Below the pieces are notes generated by a model. The model saw only the letters and a program-made list of their open reading frames with translations. It searched no databases and was not told where the DNA came from. DNA of 8,554 nucleotides, taken from positions 1-8,554 of the forward strand of contig CALXJO010000040.1 of NCBI GenBank assembly GCA_944388645.1, given 5' to 3'. This DNA is from an uncultured Clostridia bacterium (GTDB taxonomy: Bacteria > Bacillota > Clostridia > TANB77 > CAG-508). Positions 1-6,880 of the stretch are shown piece by piece; position 1 is the stretch's first letter; each line of letters starts with the position of its first letter. The position numbers and the translations under genes were made by a program.

Positions 1-28
1 TTTAAGAGAACAAGTATTTTTTAGTTGG

Positions 29-72
29 GACATTTTCTCATTTCTTTACTTAAGACATTATCACATTTCTTT
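29..72. repeat. Imperfect 19-bp direct repeat, possible mobile-element end
   Basis: Two copies of a 19-base motif, GACATTTTCTCATTTCTTT at 29-47 and GACATTATCACATTTCTTT at 54-72, match at 17 of 19 positions with a period of 25. They lie in gene-free, AT-rich sequence upstream of the rplM promoter. Repeated sub-terminal motifs of this kind are known as transposase-binding sites at the ends of some insertion sequences, for example the IS21 family. No transposase is present in the window, so the mobile-element reading is inference. Simple chance similarity in T-rich DNA is the alternative. Confidence 0.35.
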
Positions 73-103
73 CATATTTATTTAATCTTTTTTATTGTTT
101 TAC

Positions 104-132
104 TTGACTTTTAGACAAATTTGTAATAGAAT
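104..132 (+). promoter_or_regulatory. Sigma-A promoter of rplM-rpsI
   Basis: A -35 box TTGACT (104-109), a 17-base spacer and a -10 box TAGAAT (127-132) match the vegetative consensus with one mismatch in each hexamer. The expected transcription start near 139 leaves a leader of about 100 bases before the rplM start codon. Confidence 0.75.
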
Positions 133-138
133 ATTAAA

Positions 139-239
139 GCGTAATTGGGTATGACATATTTTTAAAGCTTCTCCCCGGTAGCTTTGATAATATGATTTCA
201 TATATAATTTATAATTTGAAATGGAGGGTATTTTTTACC
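139..239 (+). promoter_or_regulatory. 5' leader of rplM with hairpin; candidate L13 autoregulatory leader
   Basis: The untranslated leader contains a 6-bp perfect stem, AAAGCT (164-169) with AGCTTT (180-185), closing a C-rich 10-base loop. Sequence rich in A and T follows, up to the ribosome binding site GGAGGG at 223-228. Firmicutes commonly have a structured L13 leader before rplM that binds r-protein and gives feedback control. Position and hairpin are compatible with that family, but I cannot confirm the covariance model by eye. Confidence 0.45.
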
Positions 240-677
240 ATGGAAAATAATACAACATATAGTATTAAAAAAAGCGAAATAAATAGAAAATGGTATATAA
301 TTGATGCTGCAGGAAAGCCTTTAGGAAGAGTTGCTGCAGAAGCTGCAAAATTATTAAGAGGAAAACACAAACCTACTTATACTCCTAATATGGATAATGG
401 AGATCATGTTATAATCATTAATTGTAGTAAAGTAGTTTTAACAGGACACAAATTAACACAAAAAACATATAGACATCATTCTTCTTACATTGGTGGAATG
501 AAAGAAGTTCAAGCAAAAGACATGTTAGAACATAAACCAGAAAAAATGATGAGCTTAGCTGTTACAGGAATGCTTCCACATAATAGTTTAGGAAGACAAA
601 TGGCTAAAAAATTAAGAGTTTATGCAGGTAGCGAACATGAGAATATAGCTCAAAAACCAGAAGTATGGAATTTTTAG
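240..677 (+). CDS. rplM: 50S ribosomal protein L13
   Basis: This is a large-subunit ribosomal protein that binds 23S rRNA early in assembly. The 145-residue product has the usual L13 length and hallmarks: RKWYIIDAAGKPLGR near the N-terminus, LLRGKHKPTYTP, GDHVIIIN, KVVLTGHK, then GMLPHNSLGRQMAKKLRVY and a C-terminal EHENIAQKPE. I chose the ATG at 240 because GGAGGG lies 11 bases upstream and the protein then starts as L13 homologues do. The frame is open from an ATG at 192, but that start has no ribosome binding site and would add an unrelated 16-residue tail. It is co-transcribed with rpsI, 18 bases downstream, from the promoter at 104-132. Confidence 0.97.
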   Translation: MENNTTYSIKKSEINRKWYIIDAAGKPLGRVAAEAAKLLRGKHKPTYTPNMDNGDHVIIINCSKVVLTGHKLTQKTYRHHSSYIGGMKEVQAKDMLEHKPEKMMSLAVTGMLPHNSLGRQMAKKLRVYAGSEHENIAQKPEVWNF

Positions 678-695
678 TAGGAGGGAAAGATAAAA

Positions 696-1103
696 ATGCC
701 TAGAACAAAAAAAGAACAAGTAGTTTTTAATGGTACAGGAAGAAGAAAAAGTTCAATTGCTAGAGTTAGAATAATGAATGGAAAAGGAAATATTACTGTT
801 AATGGTATGCCTTTAGATGAATATTTTGGTGAAGAAACTTTAAAGGTTATAGTAAAACAACCTCTAACAGTTACAAATACTTTAGATAAATTTGATGTTG
901 TTTGTACAGTAAAAGGTGGCGGTTTCTCAGGTCAAGCTGGAGCTGTTCGCCATGGTATCGCAAGAGCATTAAATGCAGCTAACCTAGAATATAGACCAAT
1001 ATTAAAAGCATGTGGATTCTTAACAAGAGATCCTCGTAAAAAGGAAAGAAAGAAATATGGTCTTAAGAAAGCTAGAAAAGCACCACAATTTAGCAAGAGA
1101 TAA
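696..1103 (+). CDS. rpsI: 30S ribosomal protein S9
   Basis: This is a small-subunit head protein whose basic C-terminal tail reaches the P-site tRNA. The 135-residue product is full length, with GTGRRKSSIARVRI at residues 13-26, GGGFSGQAGAVRHGIARAL in the middle and the invariant basic tail ending KARKAPQFSKR. GGAGGG lies about 12 bases before the start codon. Codons are more varied than in the neighbours (some CGT and one CGC for Arg), as expected for a highly expressed gene, but CGG is absent. rplM-rpsI is a near-universal bacterial pair. The transcript ends at the hairpin at 1115-1148. Confidence 0.98.
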   Translation: MPRTKKEQVVFNGTGRRKSSIARVRIMNGKGNITVNGMPLDEYFGEETLKVIVKQPLTVTNTLDKFDVVCTVKGGGFSGQAGAVRHGIARALNAANLEYRPILKACGFLTRDPRKKERKKYGLKKARKAPQFSKR

Positions 1104-1114
1104 TTACAAATACC

Positions 1115-1148
1115 AATACTCGGAAACGTTTATTTCCGAGTATTTTTT
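1115..1148 (+). terminator. Rho-independent terminator of rplM-rpsI
   Basis: A perfect 12-bp stem, AATACTCGGAAA (1115-1126) with TTTCCGAGTATT (1133-1144), encloses a 6-base loop and runs into a T tract (1143-1148). It lies 11 bases after the rpsI stop. It also separates the operon from the convergent yunB gene, but the opposite strand has no clear T tract, so its action in that direction is less certain. Confidence 0.9.
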
Positions 1149-1186
1149 GTACTTTTAATTTTTACTAGTATATGTTTAAACTAATT

Positions 1187-1912
1187 TTAGTCTACTAAAG
1201 TTAGACTGTCTCCTACAGAATCATTTGTTTGAATATTATAATAAGCATCTGGAACATTTCCAACTATCACAGATTCTGCTATTAAGACTTGGTTAGTTAT
1301 TTTTTCAGATATAGTATCATAGGGAGTTAAAATACTCACTTCACAGACAATTTCTAAGTATATTCTATGTAGAGTCTGATTTATTCCTTGTTCTACGAAT
1401 TGAGATTCTAAGCTAGTTTCTACATTTCCTACATTTGCAATTCTTACATTTATTTTTGGCCCTTGGGCAGAAAGTATTTTTAATCCTAATATACTTCCTA
1501 AATATATAGAAATATTACTATTTTCTTCACTTTTTAATGCTGATACTATATTATTAGGAATATCAGATGTAAGTTCATTTACACTTTTTATATTTGTTTG
1601 GAGCATTTTTATATTTCCATTATCATCTCGTAATATTGTTATTATATCTTCATATTTATATTTATTCATTATTAATGATGCTTGTTCATTTGATATTTTA
1701 GTTGCTATATTTTTTGCCTCATCCATACATAACCTATTTAGTATTGGATTTATTGCTCCTAGCAAAGCTCTAAAAGTTATTGTTGCAGTTAGTATAATAA
1801 TTACAACATTAAATAGAAAACTATATTTTTTATCTATTTTTTTATCGTTTTTGTTATTCAAAAAACTGTGGAATTTTATTCTATTTCTTGAATATATTTT
1901 TTCAATTTTCAT
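1187..1912 (-). CDS. yunB: Sporulation protein YunB
   Basis: This is a mother-cell (sigma-E type) sporulation protein of unknown biochemical role, needed for efficient spore formation in B. subtilis. The 241 residues are close to the family length. A basic N-terminus is followed by one membrane segment (about residues 31-53), then the family sequence AINPILNRLCMDEAKNIA, SNEQAS, LGSILGLKIL, GPKINVRIANVGNVETS and the signature GINQTLHRIYLEIVC-SILTPYDTISEKITNQVLIAE. The bulk of the protein is probably outside the cytoplasmic face of a mother-cell or forespore membrane. GGAAGG sits 5 bases before the ATG. It follows sipL by 56 bases on the same strand and may share its transcript. Confidence 0.93.
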   Translation of the reverse strand: MKIEKIYSRNRIKFHSFLNNKNDKKIDKKYSFLFNVVIIILTATITFRALLGAINPILNRLCMDEAKNIATKISNEQASLIMNKYKYEDIITILRDDNGNIKMLQTNIKSVNELTSDIPNNIVSALKSEENSNISIYLGSILGLKILSAQGPKINVRIANVGNVETSLESQFVEQGINQTLHRIYLEIVCEVSILTPYDTISEKITNQVLIAESVIVGNVPDAYYNIQTNDSVGDSLTLVD

Positions 1913-1968
1913 ATAAGCCTTCCATTATCTTATTGCCACCTAACATTCTAGGCACTTTTTTAGCTTAT

Positions 1969-3492
1969 TTATCTTGGAATAAATAATTGTTGCCCTTGCA
2001 TTATTCTGTCCGCATCTTCAATATTATTTATAGATGCTATTTCTTCAACTGTACTTCCAAAACGTTTTGCTATATTCCATAATGTGTCACCTAATTTTGC
2101 ATAATAAATTATTATACTAAATGCTTCTTTACTTACTCCCTCTTCTTCTTTTATGTTCTCTATTATATTAATATTGCTTTCTTTAACTATATTAATACTA
2201 AAATTAAAATCTATTTTTATATCTATTGAAGAATCTGGCATTACGACAAAATCTTTTTTACTTATCTCTATATTTGTGTCTATTTTATCCCTTGAAGAAA
2301 CTTGTGATGCTGAGACTTCAAATTCAAATGGTTCTATAACATTTTTTACTCCAATACTAGAAGAATCTGCTCTAGCAAATATAAATGTAAGATTAACATC
2401 TCCTTTATATGTTATCTTTCCTTCTTCTACTCTGCTCGACACAATTACAGGTTTTACTTCTACATCAAATATTTTGCTTTGAGCCATTTCTTCAATTCTC
2501 TCTTGTTTTCTCATACTATAAGTTTCATTTGTACTAGTTCTTTCTGACATTAATTTTACACTTTTTTGGCTATATGTTAATTCTATTGTTTTGCTGTATA
2601 AGTCTTCTATCATATCTATTGTTTGTCTTTTATATACAAATCCAAGAATTTCTATTTCTGCCTCTACATAAACAGAATGTTCTTCTACATTATTTGGTTT
2701 TACTAAAATATTTTTAATCTCATAATTTAAATCACAAATATCATCTTCTGACACATCTTGCATATCTATAAATCCCATAATTGGAATTGTAGTAGATGAT
2801 GTATTAATTCTATTATCTTCTGTTAAATACATTATTTTCATTACTGTGTCTGCTTTTGCAAGCACTTTGTTATAACTAATTTTACTTTCTCTATTTTCTA
2901 CAGAAATATTAACCTTCATTATTTCAGATAAATTATCTACATTATCAATTGTTATTGTATCTTTGGCATAAACTTTTGTAATACCAGTTCCAACTAATGA
3001 ATTTATTGTTATATTTTTATTTAACAATTGAATATCTTTTATATCTTCTATTTTGTCTATATACTCGATATTCTCCTTTGAGTATAATACCACAGACATA
3101 TCCATTATTGCTCTTAAGCTAATTTTTCTTCCATTTAATATTCTGCAATCCATATTAGATAATTGACTCTTACATTCTAATTGCATGTTTTCTTTGCATT
3201 CTTTTATGTCTATAGTCCTAGAAAATTCTAAATTTGCACTTAATGCTCTTATACTTGATTTTTCATCATCTGCAATATATATAACATATGCATTTATTCC
3301 ACCTTCTATTTTCACTTTCCCATCCTGCACTTCTTTTTTATATATACATATATTGCCATTAGTTGACACTACACTTAAAATGTCTGGTTTAATATCAGGA
3401 ACAATTTCATCTCCTTCTACAACTATTTTTTCTGTTTTTTGTCCAACTATTTGATTTACGCATAAATTATTTTTTGACAATTTTATAGCCAT
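1969..3492 (-). CDS. sipL: SipL-like spore coat anchoring protein (SPOCS domains plus LysM)
   Basis: The 507-residue protein combines SPOCS/DUF3794 repeats, which fill most of the sequence, with one C-terminal LysM domain (about residues 463-507; GDTLWNIAKRFGSTVEEIA and a final QGQQLFIPR). This is the architecture of C. difficile SipL, about 520 residues, whose LysM domain contacts SpoIVA and holds the coat on the forespore. The N-terminal VVEGDEIVPDIKPDILSVVS segment is typical of these proteins. No signal peptide or membrane segment is visible, as expected for a mother-cell cytosolic protein. A strong TAGGAGGT precedes the ATG. Linkage to veg and yabG matches the clostridial sipL locus as I remember it. 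LysM-containing SpoVID/SafA proteins are the less likely alternative, as they lack SPOCS repeats through most of their length. Confidence 0.88.
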   Translation of the reverse strand: MAIKLSKNNLCVNQIVGQKTEKIVVEGDEIVPDIKPDILSVVSTNGNICIYKKEVQDGKVKIEGGINAYVIYIADDEKSSIRALSANLEFSRTIDIKECKENMQLECKSQLSNMDCRILNGRKISLRAIMDMSVVLYSKENIEYIDKIEDIKDIQLLNKNITINSLVGTGITKVYAKDTITIDNVDNLSEIMKVNISVENRESKISYNKVLAKADTVMKIMYLTEDNRINTSSTTIPIMGFIDMQDVSEDDICDLNYEIKNILVKPNNVEEHSVYVEAEIEILGFVYKRQTIDMIEDLYSKTIELTYSQKSVKLMSERTSTNETYSMRKQERIEEMAQSKIFDVEVKPVIVSSRVEEGKITYKGDVNLTFIFARADSSSIGVKNVIEPFEFEVSASQVSSRDKIDTNIEISKKDFVVMPDSSIDIKIDFNFSINIVKESNINIIENIKEEEGVSKEAFSIIIYYAKLGDTLWNIAKRFGSTVEEIASINNIEDADRIMQGQQLFIPR

Positions 3493-3539
3493 TTTTATAC
3501 CTCCTATCTTTCTTTATTTAATTTATATTATAGAGGCAC

Positions 3540-3570
3540 AAAAAAAATTCCTAAAATTTAGGAATTTTTT
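3540..3570 (-). terminator. Terminator after veg, bidirectional in form
   Basis: An almost perfect palindrome, AATTCCTAAA (3546-3555) with TTTAGGAATT (3557-3566), is flanked by eight A on the left and six T on the right. On the minus strand it gives a hairpin followed by eight T, 27 bases after the veg stop. It separates the strongly expressed veg unit from sipL. I see no convincing sporulation promoter between it and sipL, although a TATAAT-like string lies around 3527-3532. Confidence 0.8.
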
Positions 3571-3592
3571 ATCTCTTGATTTCTTTTTTATC

Positions 3593-3898
3593 TTATCTGA
3601 TATCATATTCTTTTCTTTTTTTCTTGCCTTCTGGTTCAGGTGGTATTATTGAACTATAAGATTCTCCATCAAATACTTGTAATTCTACAGTTCTTGTTAA
3701 GATGTCTGTGTAACTATATGTAACATTTCTTTGGTTCTCATCATATTTTACTATAAAAATACTTGGATATACTTTCTCTAGTGTAGCTTGTTTCTCAAAT
3801 GGTCTATTCCTTCCTAAAGATCCTTTCACAATTATTTTTTGTCCTATCTTTTGTCCAATATCTGTCTTTAGATTTGCAATATCATTTTGATAAATCAT
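3593..3898 (-). CDS. veg: Veg family protein
   Basis: Veg is a small Firmicutes protein known in B. subtilis for its very strong vegetative promoter and for stimulating biofilm matrix genes. Its molecular activity is not settled. The 101-residue product shows the family pattern: IGQKIIVKGSLGRNRP, then TLEKVYPSIFIVKYDE and VTYSYTDILTRTVEL, which line up with B. subtilis Veg (86 residues). The C-terminus adds a Pro/Glu/Lys-rich tail. Ribosome binding could use AAAGGAG (12 bases upstream) or the closer GGTGA. A near-consensus promoter at 3929-3957 drives it, and the terminator at 3540-3570 ends it. In B. subtilis veg is directly next to yabG; here a six-gene cassette separates them. Confidence 0.95.
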   Translation of the reverse strand: MIYQNDIANLKTDIGQKIGQKIIVKGSLGRNRPFEKQATLEKVYPSIFIVKYDENQRNVTYSYTDILTRTVELQVFDGESYSSIIPPEPEGKKKRKEYDIR

Positions 3899-3928
3899 GC
3901 TATATCACCACTCCTTTAAGATGAGCTA

Positions 3929-3957
3929 ATTATATCATTTTTATCAAAATAAGTCAA
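3929..3957 (-). promoter_or_regulatory. Strong sigma-A promoter of veg
   Basis: On the minus strand TTGACT (3957-3952), a spacer of exactly 17 bases, and a perfect TATAAT (3934-3929) preceded by a TG extension form the best promoter in the window. This fits the known strength of the veg promoter in B. subtilis. Transcription should start near 3922, about 24 bases before the veg ATG. Confidence 0.88.
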
Positions 3958-4039
3958 AAAACGACAGTTCGCAAAATTCTTTCAAAGCACTTGTATAAGT
4001 AAGGTTTGGCGTTTTATTACATTTGTGTTACAATTTCAT

Positions 4040-4555
4040 CTAACTCTTACGTAAATCTTTCAATTGTAACCAATTTATATCATTTTCCATAACTCTTTGT
4101 CTTATATATGTCAATTTATATTCTGATGTCTTTTCTATAAATTCTATAACACTTTCTAAATTTAGAATTTTTGTTTCTCCTGTTTTATAAAAGACTTTGC
4201 CTTTAACTTCTTCTGGAATTTTCACATTATACTTTTCTTCCAGTGTCTTGTTTAGAATATCATAATCATTATAGATATCTTTAGAAAAGTAGTCTAAAAA
4301 TCTGTTGTAAAATAAATAATCTGTAACTAAATGTAAAAAATATCCTTTATTAAAATCATCATTTATTTCATTACTTTCTAAAAATAGTTTTAAATTTACT
4401 TTACTACTTTTAGGGCCATAATGTGTAGTAGATTTATCTTTTACTCCATCTGGATATATTACTCCATCTATAAATTTATTATAATCTTTTATATCTTCTG
4501 GATGTTTTTCTATATACCTATTTGCTACTGATAAATGAATTACATAACCTGGCAT
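4040..4555 (-). CDS. Zinc-dependent phospholipase C-like / S1-P1 nuclease-fold hydrolase
   Basis: The 171-residue protein begins MPGYVIHLSVANRY and continues with a DGVIYPDGVKD motif (about residues 29-39), a THYG motif and GYFLHLVTDYLFYNRFL (about 87-103). The spaced His and Asp residues (H7, the PD pair, H near 45, HLVTD) are the pattern of small zinc-dependent phospholipase C-like proteins, where they bind metal. The substrate is unknown and no signal peptide is visible. AAAGGAG overlaps the stop of the upstream nucleotidyltransferase gene, so translation is probably coupled. This is the last gene of the cassette. No strong terminator follows; the stretch 3961-4039 holds only very short stems. 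Confidence 0.6.
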   Translation of the reverse strand: MPGYVIHLSVANRYIEKHPEDIKDYNKFIDGVIYPDGVKDKSTTHYGPKSSKVNLKLFLESNEINDDFNKGYFLHLVTDYLFYNRFLDYFSKDIYNDYDILNKTLEEKYNVKIPEEVKGKVFYKTGETKILNLESVIEFIEKTSEYKLTYIRQRVMENDINWLQLKDLRKS

Positions 4556-4567
4556 ACATTTTCTCCT

Positions 4568-5380
4568 TTATTCTAGATTTGCTTCTTCTCTTTCTTCTAA
4601 AGCATGTATTCCTCCATTTTCCTCACATACCTGTCCATAATGCGTACTAGAAACTATTTTCATCTTTTCTTTACTTCTAGGAGTAAAAACAACATTTATT
4701 TTATCCCAATCTGTATGAGTAAATGGTTCTTCTTTCGCTTGCAAATCACTTCCAAAAACAGCAACTATATTTTTTGGATCTATATCTGGAAACCTTTCTA
4801 GTATATCGTTTACAATATCTTGTCTTGTTGTATCAACATCCATATACATTATATCATGTATTTGTGTCATCATTTGAAGTACTGCTGCTCTTTCAATTGT
4901 TGATTGTTTTGGCCATTTATTTTTATTTTTATGAATTCTTTCATCTGTTTTTAAAACAGCAACAACTTTTTCACACAATTGTTTTGTCATGTCTATATGC
5001 TCTAAGTGTCCCAAATGTAACATATCAAAACTGCCAATAACAAACCCTAATTTGAATCTTTTTGGCTGTTCTTCTTTTTTCTTATCAGCTAAGTAATCCT
5101 CATATGCTTGTTGGGCTAACGCATCAATCTTGTCATGGTCTTTTGTATCAACTGAGAACACAAAATCAACTCCTTCAAAACTTTTAGCTATTTGCATTCT
5201 TTCTTCTGTTGATTTCATTACATTTGTCATTAATTCCTGTTTGCAATATTCATCTGTATAAACTCCTATTCCATATGTTTTACCATCTTTTGCTCCCTCT
5301 TCTACTCTTTTTCTAATAGCTCTACAAATTACATCAAATATTCCTACTGTATAGTTAAAGTCTTTTGATTCATCATTCAT
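4568..5380 (-). CDS. Tandem nucleotidyltransferase (cytidylyltransferase-like) protein, first domain degenerate
   Basis: The 270-residue protein holds two copies of the nucleotidyltransferase fold. The C-terminal copy (about 109-250) has the catalytic GSFDMLHLGH motif (116-125), GSDLQ (210-214) and an IVSSTHY segment (242-248) resembling the ISST motif that contacts nucleotide triphosphate. It should transfer CMP or AMP to a phosphate-bearing acceptor. The N-terminal copy (about 8-98) keeps GIFD (13-16) and YGIGVYTDE, but both catalytic histidines are replaced (Cys19 and Ile22), so it is probably structural or regulatory. A tandem arrangement with one dead domain is known for eukaryotic ethanolamine-phosphate cytidylyltransferase, where it is the second domain that is degenerate. 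AAAGGAG overlaps the stop of the upstream gene. The acceptor is not predictable from sequence alone. Confidence 0.75.
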   Translation of the reverse strand: MNDESKDFNYTVGIFDVICRAIRKRVEEGAKDGKTYGIGVYTDEYCKQELMTNVMKSTEERMQIAKSFEGVDFVFSVDTKDHDKIDALAQQAYEDYLADKKKEEQPKRFKLGFVIGSFDMLHLGHLEHIDMTKQLCEKVVAVLKTDERIHKNKNKWPKQSTIERAAVLQMMTQIHDIMYMDVDTTRQDIVNDILERFPDIDPKNIVAVFGSDLQAKEEPFTHTDWDKINVVFTPRSKEKMKIVSSTHYGQVCEENGGIHALEEREEANLE

Positions 5381-5394
5381 AATTTTTACTCCTT

Positions 5395-5697
5395 TTACAT
5401 TTTATTTTCAAGAAATTTTACACATTCTTGTTGTACTATTTTTTTCATTTCTTCTATATCTATTGTATCAACTGGGAATACGAAGTCAACACCCTCAATT
5501 TGTTTTACATTGTCCATTCTCTCTTCTAGATTTTTCATAGGATAAGTAAAATACTCTTCTATAACAATTTTATCTGAGTATACTCCTACTCCATAAATTT
5601 CACAATTTTTTGATTCGTTTTTTATTTTTTCAATAATTGAATCTGATATATCATCAAATATTCCTATTGAAAAATTAAGTTTTCTCTTTTCTCCCAT
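5395..5697 (-). CDS. Stand-alone degenerate nucleotidyltransferase-fold protein
   Basis: The 100-residue protein is a paralogue of the N-terminal half of the next gene's product. In an ungapped hand alignment about 38 of 95 residues are identical, including GIFD, YGxGVY, EERM and EGVDFVFPVDT. Both HxGH histidines are missing (Ser and Ile in their place), so catalysis is unlikely. It may be a partner subunit for the tandem enzyme, or a substrate-binding or regulatory module. AAGGAGAG lies about 8 bases before the ATG, 12 bases after the upstream stop, so the gene looks intact and translated rather than a decaying fragment. Its function is unknown. Confidence 0.65.
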   Translation of the reverse strand: MGEKRKLNFSIGIFDDISDSIIEKIKNESKNCEIYGVGVYSDKIVIEEYFTYPMKNLEERMDNVKQIEGVDFVFPVDTIDIEEMKKIVQQECVKFLENKM

Positions 5698-5709
5698 AAA
5701 TTTCTCTCC

Positions 5710-5901
5710 TTATAAATATTTTTTTATTATTTCTTTGTCAAAAAGAAATAATTTTTTTCTATCGTTAATTAGCTCAATTAATCTATCTTTATCTTCTTTC
5801 CTTCTATTTTCTTTATAGTTTTGCATTGCAATATTTATATAATTATTTAAATTCATTTTAGACACATCTATTAAATTTATATAATCTATTTTTTCTTCCA
5901 T
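5710..5901 (-). CDS. Small hypothetical protein, 63 residues
   Basis: I do not recognise this family. The product is charged and predicted helical by eye (NRRKEDKDRLIELINDRKK), with hydrophobic ends and no membrane segment. The ATG at 5901 lacks a good ribosome binding site. The nearest good one (AAAGGAG, 5947-5941) instead precedes a two-codon reading frame, ATG ATG TAA, and an inverted repeat. It lies just downstream of the zeta-like kinase gene on the same strand. Antitoxins of zeta toxins are usually encoded upstream and look different, so an antitoxin role is only a guess. Confidence 0.45.
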   Translation of the reverse strand: MEEKIDYINLIDVSKMNLNNYINIAMQNYKENRRKEDKDRLIELINDRKKLFLFDKEIIKKYL

Positions 5902-5912
5902 TTTTCTTAGTG

Positions 5913-5936
5913 GATGTAAGATTAAAGACTTACATC
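5913..5936 (-). repeat. 8-bp inverted repeat in the leader of the 63-residue gene
   Basis: GATGTAAG (5913-5920) and CTTACATC (5929-5936) form a perfect 8-bp stem with an 8-base loop, between a good ribosome binding site (5947-5941) and the ATG at 5901. No T tract follows, so it is not a terminator. It could be an RNA hairpin that affects translation or an operator half-site pair. The overlapping start-stop frame ATG ATG TAA (5938-5930) lies partly in the stem. Confidence 0.5.
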
Positions 5937-5990
5937 ATTTCTCCTTTTCTAAATACTTGTAAACTTTAAAATTATTTTTCATCCTTATCT

Positions 5991-6863
5991 TTACTTAACT
6001 AATTCTTCAAACGATTCGGCAATTTTTTCTAAGCTTGCAAGTTTATCTGTTTCATTATATTTTGCTAAAGTATCTTTTATTTTAGCATATCTTACATAAA
6101 AATTTCTTTTAGTATACTGAAATGATTTTTTTCTTCCTTCATCATAAGCTTGCAGTGGTTTTATTTGTGAATTTTCACTTTTTGAATAAATTTGTTCTGG
6201 TAAAGTGTCTATATTCTTTCCTCTTATAGATACAACAATATCGTCAAATATTCCTAATTCATCTAGTTTTTCTATATTGCTTCTCATTTTTTGTACAGAT
6301 GTTGAATCTACTCTTGCATTTCTTCTACATTCCCCGTCTCTTTCTAAATAATAACAATAACGTGTTAATAATGATAAATTTGCTTCTACTTCTGGAACTG
6401 CTAATATAGATAATTTAGTGTGATATCCACTTTGTTTTAACTCTTTACACATATCTATAAAAGAATTAACACTTCTTAATGCAGATTCTAGAATAATATT
6501 ATAGCCACCTTCTTTTGCTCTATCTTTAAGCGCTATTATTAATTTTGAAATATATGGTTTGAGTATTAGAAATTCTTCTCTTTCTGTATAAGTATCATGA
6601 ATTTGTCTATATTTTTCTTGTGGAAATTTGGTTCTTAGTTCATCCTGATCTATTATGATTGCATTTCCTTCTATGTTTTCATATTCTCGTGCTACTAATG
6701 CACTTTTTCCTGAACCTGCTTGTCCTCCTACCATTATAAATGTTGGAGATGGAGATTCTTTTGCACATAAAGCAAGCTGACTAAAAATTTCATTTGCATT
6801 AGCCTCAAACTCTTCGTCTGTCAGTTGCCATTTTTTTCTTTCTTCTTCTTCATTAAATTCCAT
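5991..6863 (-). CDS. Zeta toxin-family P-loop kinase
   Basis: The 290-residue protein has the zeta-toxin core. It shows a Walker A GGQAGSGKS (46-54), IDQDELR (71-77) matching the zeta segment with the catalytic Asp, YNIILES (121-127), and an Arg-rich RRNARVD stretch (180-186) in the place of the phosphate-binding arginines. Zeta toxins phosphorylate UDP-N-acetylglucosamine, and related chromosomal kinases use other small substrates. AAAGGAAG lies about 9 bases before the ATG. Upstream, 17 bases away, is a HAD phosphatase gene rather than an epsilon or PezA-type antitoxin. This points to a metabolic kinase or a toxin with an unusual neutraliser. About 75 C-terminal residues extend past the core with no motif I recognise. 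Confidence 0.85.
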   Translation of the reverse strand: MEFNEEEERKKWQLTDEEFEANANEIFSQLALCAKESPSPTFIMVGGQAGSGKSALVAREYENIEGNAIIIDQDELRTKFPQEKYRQIHDTYTEREEFLILKPYISKLIIALKDRAKEGGYNIILESALRSVNSFIDMCKELKQSGYHTKLSILAVPEVEANLSLLTRYCYYLERDGECRRNARVDSTSVQKMRSNIEKLDELGIFDDIVVSIRGKNIDTLPEQIYSKSENSQIKPLQAYDEGRKKSFQYTKRNFYVRYAKIKDTLAKYNETDKLASLEKIAESFEELVK

Positions 6864-6880
6864 ATTTTTACTTCCTTTAT

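Noticed and set aside
192..239. Longer N-terminus for L13 from the ATG at 192
   Set aside because: There is no ribosome binding site before 192, the extra residues do not resemble L13, and GGAGGG clearly serves the ATG at 240.
1925..1965. Terminator between sipL and yunB
   Set aside because: The GCC/GGC and CCTA/TAGG pairings are short and interrupted, and the T run lies on the wrong side for minus-strand transcription.
2153..3454. Plus-strand open frames at 2153-2482 and 3185-3454
   Set aside because: They are antisense to sipL, show no recognisable family, and arise from the biased codon use of the real gene.
3961..4039. Terminator or small RNA after the last cassette gene
   Set aside because: Only 3-4 bp stems are visible, although six T follow on the minus strand (at the veg -35 region). 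Support is too weak to call.
5710..5901. Antitoxin partner of the zeta-like kinase
   Set aside because: There is no resemblance to epsilon or PezA, and the gene lies downstream rather than upstream. It is kept only as a speculative idea.
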